From assembly GCF_021018895.1 (NCBI RefSeq), contig NC_079377.1:8376501-8440500 (forward strand): DNA of 64,000 nt. The letters run 5' to 3'. Position 1 is the stretch's first letter; each line of letters begins with the position of its first letter. Source of the stretch: Seriola aureovittata (Eukaryota; Chordata; Actinopteri; Carangiformes; Carangidae). Of this stretch, positions 1 through 11,935 are shown in pieces. The notes beneath the pieces were generated by a model. That model searched no databases. It saw nothing but the letters and a program-made list of their open reading frames with translations, and was not told the DNA's origin. The position numbers were made by a program, and so were the translations under genes.

Positions 1-1446
1 AAGGGACTGCTAGTGGGGGGAGAGTGGATAGAGGGAGGCAATGGGAAATGGTCTGAGTTATTTCCATTCCCTCAGCCCGTTTATGGAAACATTATGGGAG
101 CAAGGTTCAGTTCTCACGGAGGAGGAAAAGATTCGGGAAGCAAGTGAGAGTGAGAAACAGGAGAAAGTGAAGGAGGGAGTGAAAGAGAAAAAGGAGGAGG
201 GAGTGTAGAAATGCTGCTTTTAGCTGTTTTCTCTGGAAAAGACCTTGCTCTGTGTGTGTCCTTCATTGTCTGATTCTCCCTCTGGCAAAGGCCACAAAAG
301 CCTCCATTTATCTGTCCTGAGCATCTAGGCTTATTGAGAAAAGGCCCTGAAAGGCGGGCAGCCATCACATGTGCCAGGGTGACATGGCTTTTCCCTTGTT
401 AACACTTTAGTCTTGCACCCGGAGCGCACCCAACACAATCTCCACCAGAGTGAGGGATTACTCCTGCCGACAAACAGGGGGAAAAGAGGTAGTACATCTG
501 TTCTATATATTTGCATTTCTTTGGTTGAGATCACAATACACCACTTGACTCGATGGAAAGCGAACATTCTCAGTCAGGCGTGAGAAACCCACCCCATCAA
601 TGAGGCCTTTTTCCACCCTTTGGTTTCTTTAACCAGGGCAACAGCACATCACAAGGAGCGGTTTGCACAAAACACAATCTGTCAACTCGGAGGCAGACGG
701 GGCCGGTTTATTCATGATTCGCCCTCATCAGTTTCTATTTACTCAGTGTTCTTGGTAGTAGAAAGGCGACCAAGTGCAATTTTAGGACATCGCAATGTGC
801 GCTATTCAGCAATCTGCAGCTCTAATTGCAGAGTGAGAGGAATTTTCTACATCTCTAGCATTGAGGCACAACAGCTGCAGCTGGCATGGCATGCAGTGGG
901 TGTGTTTAAGGGAGGTGTGGTGACTAAAAGGGTGTCAAAGACTAACCACCCACTGAGAGCCATCCACACACGCACACCTACGTATAAACACACACAAATG
1001 GACGCAGTGTTACATGCACACCCACGTGTTCACAATCACGCAGTTTGCTTTTGTCTCCATGTACAGATTGATAATGTTAACGATACAGCAAAGCATCAGG
1101 GGAAACACTGCACTCTAAAAATGTGCTTCACTCTCTATTGCCACTCATCAGCAAAGCCTTGATCTCACTGATTTAGAGAGGAGTCAGCTGCCATATACAA
1201 ACAAAACTCACATACAGCGTATTCCATTCCTCCAATCAACTGGTCATCGTCATCTCCTGCTAAATATCTGTGCACACACCTGCACACAGTGTATGTGATT
1301 CATAAAAAAAGTGTTGAGAGGAGGAAGTGACATGAATGCTCGTTTTTAACCTCACTATCTCTCTATCTCGTCCCACCACCATCTTCCCATCCTCCCATTC
1401 TGAATGTTAAATGGGGAAAAGTGTCCAGGGAGATGAGCGCGGATGA

Positions 1447-1473
1447 ATTCATTCCTTCATTCCTTCATTCCTT
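1447..1473. repeat. Short tandem repeat (ATTCCTTC-like)
   Basis: About three copies of the 8-base unit ATTCCTTC in a row, with an imperfect first copy. Simple sequence; no function inferred. Confidence 0.8.
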
Positions 1474-4400
1474 GACTTCCACAAGCAGCTAAGTGCACTG
1501 ATCTGATCTGACGTGAGGTCCCCCAGTGATCAAGTGACCTTTGACCTTCAGAACCGATCGAGGCCAACAATCTGATGAGGTGCTCTCGTGAAGGGGGGAA
1601 GGGAACATACAAAGAATTGGAGGAGCAGATGAAGAACAACCATCACACCAGTCATAAGGAGTACAGTTGTCTTGCAAACTGCAGCATTTCCTCCAGAGAG
1701 ACCTAACTGGCGAATACAAATGGAAGTCCTCTGGCATTAATATTTATGTCATTCAGAATGACATTAAAAGAGCTGGAGTTAGATTCTTTAATGTACTTCC
1801 ACCTCACTCAAGCAGAGATCGGGCACAAGATGAAAAATGTGCTCAGGAAGGTGTCTGTCCTTAATCACAGAGCTGGCCAGACTTTACAACGGCATCCCAA
1901 ATAAGCTCAGATTTCCTTATTCCTCTCTTCCTTATCTCTAAACTGCAGCAGGCTCTGAAGAATGTCACCAAGATGGCAGCATTCAGAGAGAACACCAGGC
2001 GCTGGCAGCTGTACAACATGCACTCAGGGTCAACCAAGCAACAGAATCAAGAGGAAAGTCTTGCTTTCATTTAGATAGACTGCAAACGCAGTGGTATATC
2101 GAGCAGGGTTTGATAAGATGGACAACTCCCACAGGCTGTTGCTATAAATAAGACATTAGTCAACCTACCTAGTTAATAAGAGAGTCCTTTTAGCACTATG
2201 CATCTGACCTTGAAGTAGCACCTCACAAATATGAAACATTTGAATTGTCAGCATTGCTATCAGCCCTGAGAAAGTACAGACAATAACACCAATCAATACT
2301 AGATCAGTAACAACCACAGTATTCCAGTATGGGACTCCCTGGGGCAAAATCCTATCAAGCAGAGGCTCAAGGTTAGGGGTGTGTCTTTTTACAGCTTCTA
2401 TGGCAAGAAAACGTTCACAAAGCCATCACATTATACTCTGTAAACCTAGCCATGGCCATGTTGTTGATTCTGCAGTGCGACAACAAAAACACTGAGGGGA
2501 TAAAGCAAAGGTGAAGCAGCAATCCATGAAATCAACAAACAGGGAACTGGCTCTGTTTTAAGTCTGGGGAAATGCAAGCAGTCTCCTCCTCGGGGATCCC
2601 AGACTTGGACCACCTTTCAGTGAAAATTAAACAAAATGACAGGAAACAATTAACTGCCACTCATTTCTCTCCTTGCCCACCCCGAGAAAATGTCAAATGT
2701 CACCACCTGAGAGAATGGATCTCCGTGTGTGAACTGATGAGAGTAACTGTGTTAACATGCATTTAACTAACCTGATTATTGTTGGCTTTCTGCGGTAACC
2801 TTGTTTAGAGTCATTAAATGAGAAACTGTTTCCTCAATCAGGGAGGGGACTGGGAGGAACCAGGTTAGCGAGAAGAAACTTGGATTCTTGGCATGTGTCA
2901 ACTTAACCTTTGGAGCTTCACATAGTGAACAACAAAGACCTGAGTCAGCAGAGTATCACTGGAGGAAAAGGTAAGATATTAAAGTAAATATACAACAAAG
3001 TAAATCCATCAACAAGCTGGAGGCTTATTCTGACCTCTAACCTTTTGGTGTTTGTCTTCTCCACCTAAACACAGATTATCTTGAGACAAATGAGAACAGT
3101 GTAATTATACAGCTGCTCCTGTGGTCAGATACACAGCACCTGGCTGTGTATCCAGCAGTTGTGTGTTCAATTGTGTTGAGCTCAGAGCTGAACTGTATGT
3201 GGCCCTACAGTCCTGTTTACATTTCAGAGAGGTTCCACGGGCTTGCAGTAAACACAGCCTGGGGAAGGTAAGCACTGAATGAACACACAGTGTAACTGTT
3301 AGGCATTGTAAGAATTACTTATACAGAGATCTCTTGTTAGGATCCTAACATAGTGTCTGGGCCAGTGTTTGCCTGAATGTGTTATGTAATCTCCTTTTCT
3401 TTTGTCCCTTCTTCTTTTAAGGCAGTAAACCCATATAAAGGCCAGCATTCAGTATCAAATGTATTTCCCCACTGGCTCTGGATCCCACAGCATCCTAACC
3501 CCTATGGCTAACCTCCAAACGTCCATGGCAGCTTTCTATACTCTTCAGCGGAGAGGAGGAGGGGAGCACTTGATCTCCTCCACATTAACAGACAGTGCGA
3601 TTACAGAAGCAAGAGAAAGGAAAAAAAAAAAAAAAAAAAAAATCAGGCCACTGTCACTCCAGATCATTATCCTCCGTCAACAGCCTTTACAAATCGCATA
3701 AAAGGAAGGCCAGTCAAAATGATGTAGCAAAGAAAGAGGAAAAAAAACAAGTGAGATGGAATATACTACTCTAGCTTTGAATTAGCTCTGCTTGGCTGGA
3801 CCGGTGCTCCTTAAACACATCATACCACTGTTGCAGCAGCCCCGGGTACAAGGAAAGGCCAGGCTGACTGCAAGCCATGCACAGTTCAGCTCCTCTCTGC
3901 TTTAGCCTTCCCTTCCACTCTATGTAAAAGGGTTTCCCACACACACCAGTAACTCCAGTATCTCAGCCTCATCTAAAATAGCCACAACCACGTCTTTGCT
4001 AACAGCAAGTTACAAGAATAGGCCAAAGGCAAAATGATGTACAGGCATTTTTGTGCTTCAGTAAGTGGACACAAAGGCTTCATAGTAATGTTCTGGTTTA
4101 ATGGTGTGCATAATTCAAAAGCTGAAGTGAACTACAAGACACAAAATATTTATATTTCAAGGACACTGACAGGAGGATAAGGTTATAAAGTTTATTTTGA
4201 CCAAATGAAGCTCTAGAAATTGAGAAAAGCTTGGCGTGGAAGAATGTTACGGTGTCTCCAACAGCTTGACAGCTTGACAGCTCGCTGTTGCTGTCAAATG
4301 AAAATAATAACACAATCAGAATAATACATTGCATCACAACAGTTTGAAAAACACACTAGAAACGAAACTGCACATGACCAAAGTTGTGTTATACTTCTGG

Positions 4401-6380
4401 GATTTCTTGGATAAACCACATATATTCAGTAAAGTAAACACATTATCATCATTTGATTTATGGACTAGTGGAAACACAAACAAGAAAAACATCCTCCTCC
4501 CAATGCGTTTCGTCAGCGCTTTTAAGAAACACAATGACAAACTACAGACCATGACAAGACTTTCTAATTTGTCTCGTGTTAGTGAGCTGGCAACATGAAA
4601 GGAACCAACAAAAAAAAACAAAAAAAACAGAGTTTCTCACAATTGATAAAGGGCTGTTTTGGAGAAATTTCCTTCCTGTAAAACAGCTGATACCCAGAAA
4701 TCTTGTACATTCCCATCAGAACTGCACACAAAGCAGAACAGGAGAAGTCACAACAACAAAGCAGCCTCTAAAAAACAGAATAATAAAATATCCCTTAGAT
4801 TTTCCTTTTATTCTTAGATCCTTATATTCTTCACACCTTGAGGAAATACTGTTTAAAGAAGCTGTCTTTCAGTGCACTGTGTAATATGTACTGAAGCAAC
4901 CCTACTGTTCATGTAGGTTAAATTGTATTTCGACAGTGCCTCATGCTTCAACAACAGTGTGGATTGGAAGCACTGCAGTGCACTGGTGAGGTTAAGTGAA
5001 GGATACTGGCTCCAGCAGCAATGCCTCAGTGACTTTCTCGCACACACGCAAACACACTTTATGGCACATCTGTCACGGCTCTGCTCCATTTGACTTGTTA
5101 ATTACAATGAACCTCTATCAGAAACAAGTCAGCATACTTTTATGCTTTAAAACAACTCAACCAATGGCTATTTGCTCCTTGGCTTACCCGAGGTCGATTT
5201 GTCAGTCAAGGGCGCAGATGTTTGCGCGGGGGCTTTCGTGCAGGATTGGCCTAGATTCTGTGACTACAGGTCCAGTTTGCTGCACCTTTGAGGACTCTAA
5301 CATGGCTAATATCACATAAACAGATATTATGAAATAAATAATCCTATTAATAAATACAAAAAATAATAAAATGAACCAAGAAATTGCGAAATAATTCCAC
5401 CCTCTCGGACCCACAAATTAACTCAACTCACTGTTTATATATTATTTCATAATTTTTATTGGTTGAGGGGGGACAAGGTGGGAACTCATCAAGAATTTAT
5501 TTGTTCATTTTCACATTTTTCTGAATCTATACATTATGCTTTTTTTATTTTACATTTCTTTTTGTATCTAATAAATGTTATTTTAGAGTTCCATATTTGT
5601 CATCTATACTTAAGTGGAATTCAACAAATGAATAGACAAAGACACAAAGACAGAAAATCTACAGAGGCCGTAATGGCATGCAGTATGAACTCTGGATGTA
5701 TCACCCACACCCAGTCCTGTCTGCCAATTCAGACAGGCCCTTTCTTTTTCGCTACAGCAGCAAAGAGGTATGCACACCAGCACTAAACCAAATCCCTTCT
5801 TATCTCCCATTGGAGGCTGGCTGTGACCACAGAGGTCAGTAGTCCCGATTGTCTGGGCCCACTGAGGGGAACACAGACCGAGTTAACCCCATGGGTCACG
5901 ACTGGTCCTTGGACTCAGTGGCCATCAGGTTAATGACTGGCCAACGCTCATTCTCTCCATTGTGACCCAGTGACAGACATGTAGACAAAACATGGAGGGA
6001 GAGTCAGCAACTTTCAATGGCCTTTTCCCCAACATTCCTGATATGGACACTAATGAGTCCCTAAGGGAACAAGAGGTGCAGACATAATTCATCTTGGCAA
6101 GACACATTTTCCTATATTCTCCACTAGTGCAAATCCATAATGCATGAAAATGATGTTTTTTGGAATGACATGAAATGATTGGCTTGGTGAAATAAGAGTG
6201 ATGCTCCCCTGCTCAGAGCTCTGACAATGGGTATTTGCACCGCTGTCCACTGGGTATAAATAAAACTATTGTATAACAGGAAGACTAAAAGCTTTAGTGC
6301 AAAGCCAGACGACTGTAGTTTCCCTCCATTTTGCTCTATAGCTTTATGATCAAGCTGTAGGTATAACTGCACCATTATCT

Positions 6381-6408
6381 CACCCCACTGTGCATAACCA
6401 GTGGGGTG
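6381..6408. repeat. Perfect inverted repeat (10-bp arms, 8-base loop)
   Basis: CACCCCACTG at 6381-6390 is exactly mirrored by CAGTGGGGTG at 6399-6408, separated by TGCATAAC. No terminator or RNA gene context is visible, and it lies in otherwise featureless DNA. Confidence 0.8.
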
Positions 6409-8316
6409 GGGTGAGCTCCTTCATTTTCAAAATCTTCAGAAATTATGACGATCATGGTCCTCCTTTATAAACTGAGATGACCCACGTTTCACCATTGTGT
6501 CTGAAGATTGAAGAGATTATCTGGAGAATTAATGATTTTCTATCAGATGGAAAAATATCATATAGTTACACATCTGTGTTGGCTGTGAGGGCTACATCTG
6601 TAAACCACCGCCATACAGTAAAGGTCATATGGAGCTCCGCCTGTCACTCATGTGTATGATGGAGCTTAGTCCAGAAGTCATGTGTGGTTTCAAAAGGTCA
6701 TCATTAAATAGTGAGGTCCAGGCTGGTCTAAGCTGGTCACATGATGATGTTTTCATGACCAGTGACACAGTAATGATATCTGATACACTGATATATGACA
6801 ATATGTTGTTGCTTATTTTCCATCCGCAATGCAACAAAAGGTCTTTAAAACAGCTGTATCAAGGATATTGAGAAACATACTGTGTATCATCCATTGCTCC
6901 AGCTGTAGCTATCAGATGCCTAATCTTTTCCATTAATGGTCTAGCCATGCATGTACAGGCAGTGATGGCAAAGTCAGTCATCAGAGGGCTCAAACCTTTA
7001 ACCTCCCTCCTGACCCGGCATCTCACCTCGTCCTCGGTCCCTCAGAAGCTCGGATGTGTATCAGCAGACGTTGACAGTGTCGTCGCCATCAGCATTTGAC
7101 ATCTGTCATTATACCATCTGCTCCATCCAGCAGCTTCCCCCTCCAACCATGGCAGTGCTTTTTCATCCAAATGTTCCTGGCACACCAGAAAGCCACTGGA
7201 TTAGTGGCAAGAGGGTGGCAAGTTAAAGAGATGGGCTGTCGAGCAGCTATTTTAGACAGTTTTAGACATTTACTAATACCATGAAAACTGCACCATTCCT
7301 CCTTAAAAACCAATGTAAAGTACAATAGAGAAATCTCTAGGCAAAATGCCTTTAAATGGCAGGTGTCATATCTGACCAAACACATCATCCATCTGTGTCT
7401 AATCTAGTGTATCCACTATAAGGCTTACCCACATGAGCAAGATCAGATTAACCAACGATACATTTACTAGACACAAACAAATAAACAAACAGAGTGGCAC
7501 ATGAGGACGCCAATCCACATATATCCTTAAGCAATGCACCACAGGCCATAACATCTCATTTGTGCACATCACATAAAGAGTGGAAATATGGTGCCGTGAA
7601 GGGCTGCTGGCGTCTTCCTGTGGTTCCCAGAGATGCACAATGACATACGCCAGCGCCTGAGCAAAGCTGTTAAACATGCTGTCTTGATGCCATTACACTG
7701 ATTACACATGAGAAGTCCCATAATGTGCACTTCAGACTAAAATTATGAGTGACCCTAAGAGAATCCAACACACTGACCTTGAAGCAGTGGGAGTGGAAGA
7801 TCCCATGGTAGCCATTTTTCAACATGCCTCAGATAATAATACGAAAGGTTTATTGCTGCTTTTTATTCCAAACCGGTGGGAAGCATTTCTGGCACTGATG
7901 AGGTAGATAGTTCAGGAGTTTTCACATGATCAGGAATTTTACAAATCTATTTGATACCCCAAATCAAAAGTAAGCCGTATTTCAAGTCTTTGTCAGTACT
8001 GTACACATTATGAACACTGCTCAGTAAACCACGCACCTCCACCACAAACAGATCCCCCGTGGAACAGGGAATCGATTCATAAAAAAAACATCAACCTAAT
8101 GACGGCATCTGTGCTTTCCCTGACAGTGATGAGTGGGCTTAAATTCTTCCATAAATCCAGACTGCAATCAAAACAAAGGCTGGCAGAAAAGACGAAGAGA
8201 GAGTCTGGCTCTCACAACAGGCGCAGGCAGCATGTGATCCCCTGTCTGCTGGTTGGTTGGTTTTGAAGCAACAGGATTTGGCTGGAGAGGCCTATTGTGA
8301 CTCCTGGCTAACCAGT

Positions 8317-8337
8317 CAGCCAGCCAGCCAGCCAGCC
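8317..8337. repeat. AGCC tetranucleotide microsatellite
   Basis: Five consecutive CAGC/AGCC units, flanked by related CAGC and CAGTCAG words. Simple sequence repeat. Confidence 0.85.
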
Positions 8338-11027
8338 GGTCAGCTGGTCGGCCAGCACAGACCAGACCACGGTTCCTGATCCCTGTCACATGGATGCGGT
8401 GTGGGATCTGTTGGAAAGAGGCACCAAATGCTTTGGCATTTTTCTATGGTACAATAAGAAGAAATGCATCACCCCTAAGTCCAGTTTTTTTTTCCTTCTG
8501 CTGTTCTCCAAATCATGACTAGTTTGCACACCGGTAGCAAAGAACCGTGGGAACAGAGACAAAGAAAGGGAAAGACCAGTAGACCAGTCAGTGCACAAGA
8601 AGACTGAACTCACTCGCTACTGTTAAGCAATTTCCCAAACCTAAACAAAGCCCCCAAACAACTGTTTGTTATTGTAATATCTTTACAGGCAATTTCTGTG
8701 TCCAAACACAACATAACGGTTGTAGTGGGGCGTCTCCGAGCCCACTAGGTCGGAAGACATCCTAAACAGCTCTGCAATGATAACAACTGGATATGGCCCC
8801 TGGACATGTCACAGGAAGCCGTTTCTCTGCCAAACCTGACAGGTGCCTTATTGTTCAGCTGAGAACACATTGTGCACATAACTTTATTTTGAAAGATATC
8901 TATCCGGCTCAATTACCCATTGTCTGGTTAGTCAGGCAGAAGGCGCTTTTAGAAATAGATGAGAACATATTTCTTCTTCAGGGCCCATTCTGCACCGGAT
9001 TGATGGCAGAATGCAACAGATCTCTATTCAAAGTAAGATTGAAAGATGTGCCTTGGCATTGTCATTATTATGGCTGCTGAATAGGTCTCCCTCCAGGAGT
9101 GCACTGCTAGCAGTGGGTGAGATGGGGTACCTCAGCAGCCGCATTTTCATCTACATTAGGGAAGATCTTGTCTTTAATCTATGTTTCATCCATCTGGAAA
9201 ACACCTGCCTTCCCTTCTGTACTGTAAAAAAACATAAACTTTCCAACAAAAAGCCAGGAAAGCCAGTAAACACTGAAATTTAAGATCAAAAAGGTTAAGT
9301 ATTGTGTGCACCTACATAATGAGGCATTAATTCAAACTGGGTTGGAAACTATGTTAACTAATAGAAATATTTGCATGACGACAGAGAAAACGAGGAAATT
9401 AATTGGGTGGTTTTTCGCTTTTGTGCACAATAATAGCAAATTCTTCACACATCACTACAGATGTCTTTATGTCCGTTCAGGAGAGTGGTCAGCTGAAAAA
9501 TTGCCTCCATGATGTGCAGCCCTATGACAGCTGGATTTAAGCCAAACATTTTTGGTGTTAAAGGAAAATATGTTAAATGTTATACCAGGCCATGCACATA
9601 CTGGAGCCATCTTAAAACACTCTTGTGCCTACTTAGTTCAGCACAGCCCCACAGAAAACTAATCCTTCCCAGACATAAAACCCAGTGAAAAATAATGGTG
9701 TCTTATTGATTTTAACGCTAAAGGAGCAGGGAACTCTTTATGCCTGATCTGTTCAGATGGGACCTGTGAAGCCAAAAGGACATAAATCCAGAGCGCTGAA
9801 AATTAAGTGATGGAAACTTACATTTACACCCAAGAACACCTAATTGTTGTGTCTGCAGCTAGCCACAAGCAGAGGAATAGGCCTGTTTGTTTCCCTTTAT
9901 TGGAGTTTTAGTTATTGTGGAGGATAAACTTCCTGCAGGGAAACAGCAGAGGATATGGTACTGGAAGACAAACAACATTTCACTTGTTTACTCTTTCAGT
10001 GGGGTATACAGTGCACTGTATATTGAATACAAGAGCAGACCGTAATAAAGCAGCATTGTATATGCTGCCTATAAATTGTATATTCTGCCTATAAACAGAG
10101 CGTCAGATATTATTTATGGGAAATACAAAAAAAAAAAAAAAAAACTGATGTTAGGGGAACTTGTTCTTTGTCTGGACATACTGACATTGCTCCACAAAGT
10201 GAGGCTCCCTCTAAATAAGCACATAAAACAACAGAAAAGCACAGTAGACTGTGACTTGCTTTGACCGTTGCTTGTATAAATAATAATTTATCACACTCTG
10301 AGCTTTGCAGAACAATGATATATTGCCTGTTAGACTATAGCTGCGGTCTTCACCTACAGTGTGCATGTGAAGGCTTTACTACCGATGACCAGTTGTACAA
10401 TGATGCCTTTATCGCCCCCCATCGTTTTCATGGAAGCATTCCACTAAACAAACTCATTCAAAAATATTTCTGTGCTAATCCAGTCCAGTTACCCACACCC
10501 GACTCCCAGCACGCGCGCACGCACACACACACACCACCACCACGACCACCACCAAAAATATGACGTCAACATGTAATATCATTAACCGTAAAAATTAATT
10601 TTTAAAAATTGGAATGATATAACAGCCTACCTCGTGGAATATGAATATAAAATGTTATGTATTTTGCATTGAATTTGGTCTACATGCATGGCTAACGTGC
10701 TTCTTGGTAAATAAACAAACAAACAGGTCAAGTACAACAGCATACCATACACTTTATGAATAGACACAAACATAGGCTATAGATAGGCTACATCTGAAAC
10801 ATCATATCCTCCACCTCTTTTTATGTTTCTCGCTCAAATTACACGAGCTTAGGTGGCTGAAAGTAACTTTGTGTTTGTATCCTTTGTGTTCACTATTATC
10901 ATGGATGTGCCAGTGAGTCTCTTCGGCTTTCGCCCACTGTGTGTTTCGCTCCTCACTTTTAGCTACAGCCCTACTTTTTACTTTGTTGTTCGGTTCAGAG
11001 GGAGAAAAAAAGACACTCGGGTCTTAC

Positions 11028-11240
11028 CTTACAATGTGAGCGGTGTCCTGACCGGGGTTGCCAGATTGTTGACGTTGTTAGTTATCCTTGAGAGGTAAAA
11101 CCAGTTGTATCAGTCGTAGTCGCTCTGACATCTCACTCTTTCGCTTTCAGCCTCCAGACTGAAGTAGCACGGACCATAGCGATATCCATCCAGCACCTAT
11201 CTCCGGTGATGACAGCGCGCAAGCAAAAGGCTCCGCCCAC
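11028..11240 (-). other. Putative non-coding first exon and promoter of a minus-strand gene
   Basis: Read on the minus strand, a strong donor (TGTAAG followed by GTAAGA, intron starting at 11027) ends a GC-richer stretch that contains a GC box (GGGCGGAGCC) near 11233. ATGs inside it open only short frames of about 18 codons that stop, so it would be 5' UTR. It lies about 0.7 kb upstream of MAP10 in divergent orientation. In human the minus-strand SIPA1L2 begins on this side of MAP10, so this could be a sipa1l2 leader exon. The 5' limit is a guess and no coding sequence is present to confirm the gene. Confidence 0.4.
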
Positions 11241-11771
11241 CCGACGCTGGTCCAAACTCTGTGTTTTTCAATCACTGTCTGGTCTAATAAATCACTATCA
11301 GAGATTTATACTCTGAAACTGAAAGGGGACTGAGTGGTTACCGTTTTCTACATGTTAAAGGCGAATAATGAGCCTGCTAACCTAACCTAAGTCCGCTAGC
11401 CTTGTTGCCATTCACCACAAGACTATTGTGGTCTGTATGCCCAATAAGCCCTACAGTGGCACCATCTGGTGAACTGCAGAAAAGTTGCTCTCCCAAACTC
11501 TACCTGAATAAATTATCATCTCCATATACCTTCGGTTTATGCTTTTAATATATTGTGTTTGCCTGTATTTACTTTGCAGTTTTTGTTGTTGCTTTGTTTG
11601 CTTGTTTGTTTGTTTGGTTTTTTTTTTTTTACTATTTCCTATTACTTCATTTAGAAATAGGAACCCAGAATCAAATGTATTTACAATTATTTATTTTATT
11701 TATTTTTTAAAGCAATACTAATGAACATAAAGTCAATTTTAAATTCGTGATATAGCCAAAGGAACCCTGAA

Positions 11772-11785
11772 ACTACATTTCCCAG
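11772..11785 (+). promoter_or_regulatory. ZNF143/SBS-like motif in the MAP10 promoter
   Basis: ACTACATTTCCCAG closely matches the ACTACAATTCCCA-type core bound by ZNF143/THAP11 near transcription start sites. It sits about 160 bases before the MAP10 ATG. A CRE-like TGACGTA follows at 11804-11810. Motif match only. Confidence 0.5.
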
Positions 11786-11837
11786 GTATTTCTGGTTATT
11801 GTATGACGTATAATGCTCGCGACAGTTGTTTGTCTCC

Positions 11838-11885
11838 ATGGAGCCGATGGAAGCTAAAAGCCCGACGAGTTTGCGGATTAGCTAA
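11838..11885 (+). other. Upstream ORF in the MAP10 leader
   Basis: A 15-codon reading frame starts at ATG 11838 (context CTCCATGG, with a second in-frame ATG at 11847) and stops at TAA 11883-11885, 50 bases before the MAP10 start. It is out of frame with MAP10, so if it lies in the leader it could reduce initiation there. Confidence 0.45.
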
Positions 11886-11935
11886 AAGCTTGTTAGTTGG
11901 CTGAGTGGGTTTTTTGTGGTCACACAGCTTTCAGG

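Larger units (their letters stand above)
1..11027. other. Long non-coding stretch, possible first intron of a minus-strand gene
   Basis: No open frame here has a convincing start, length or protein-like composition, and I recognise no homologue. Visible content is a short ATTC/CCTT-type tandem at 1447-1473, a 20-odd base poly-A near 3620, a perfect hairpin at 6381-6408, an AGCC tetranucleotide run at 8317-8337 and a CA-rich run near 10510-10535. If the minus-strand donor at 11027 is real, this stretch would be the beginning of a large first intron. In human the minus-strand gene SIPA1L2 lies on this side of MAP10, so a sipa1l2 intron is a reasonable but unproven reading. Confidence 0.5.

Noticed and set aside
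620..1162. 180-codon open frame on the plus strand
   Set aside because: Begins without an ATG and reads through simple CA-rich sequence; no protein-like features.
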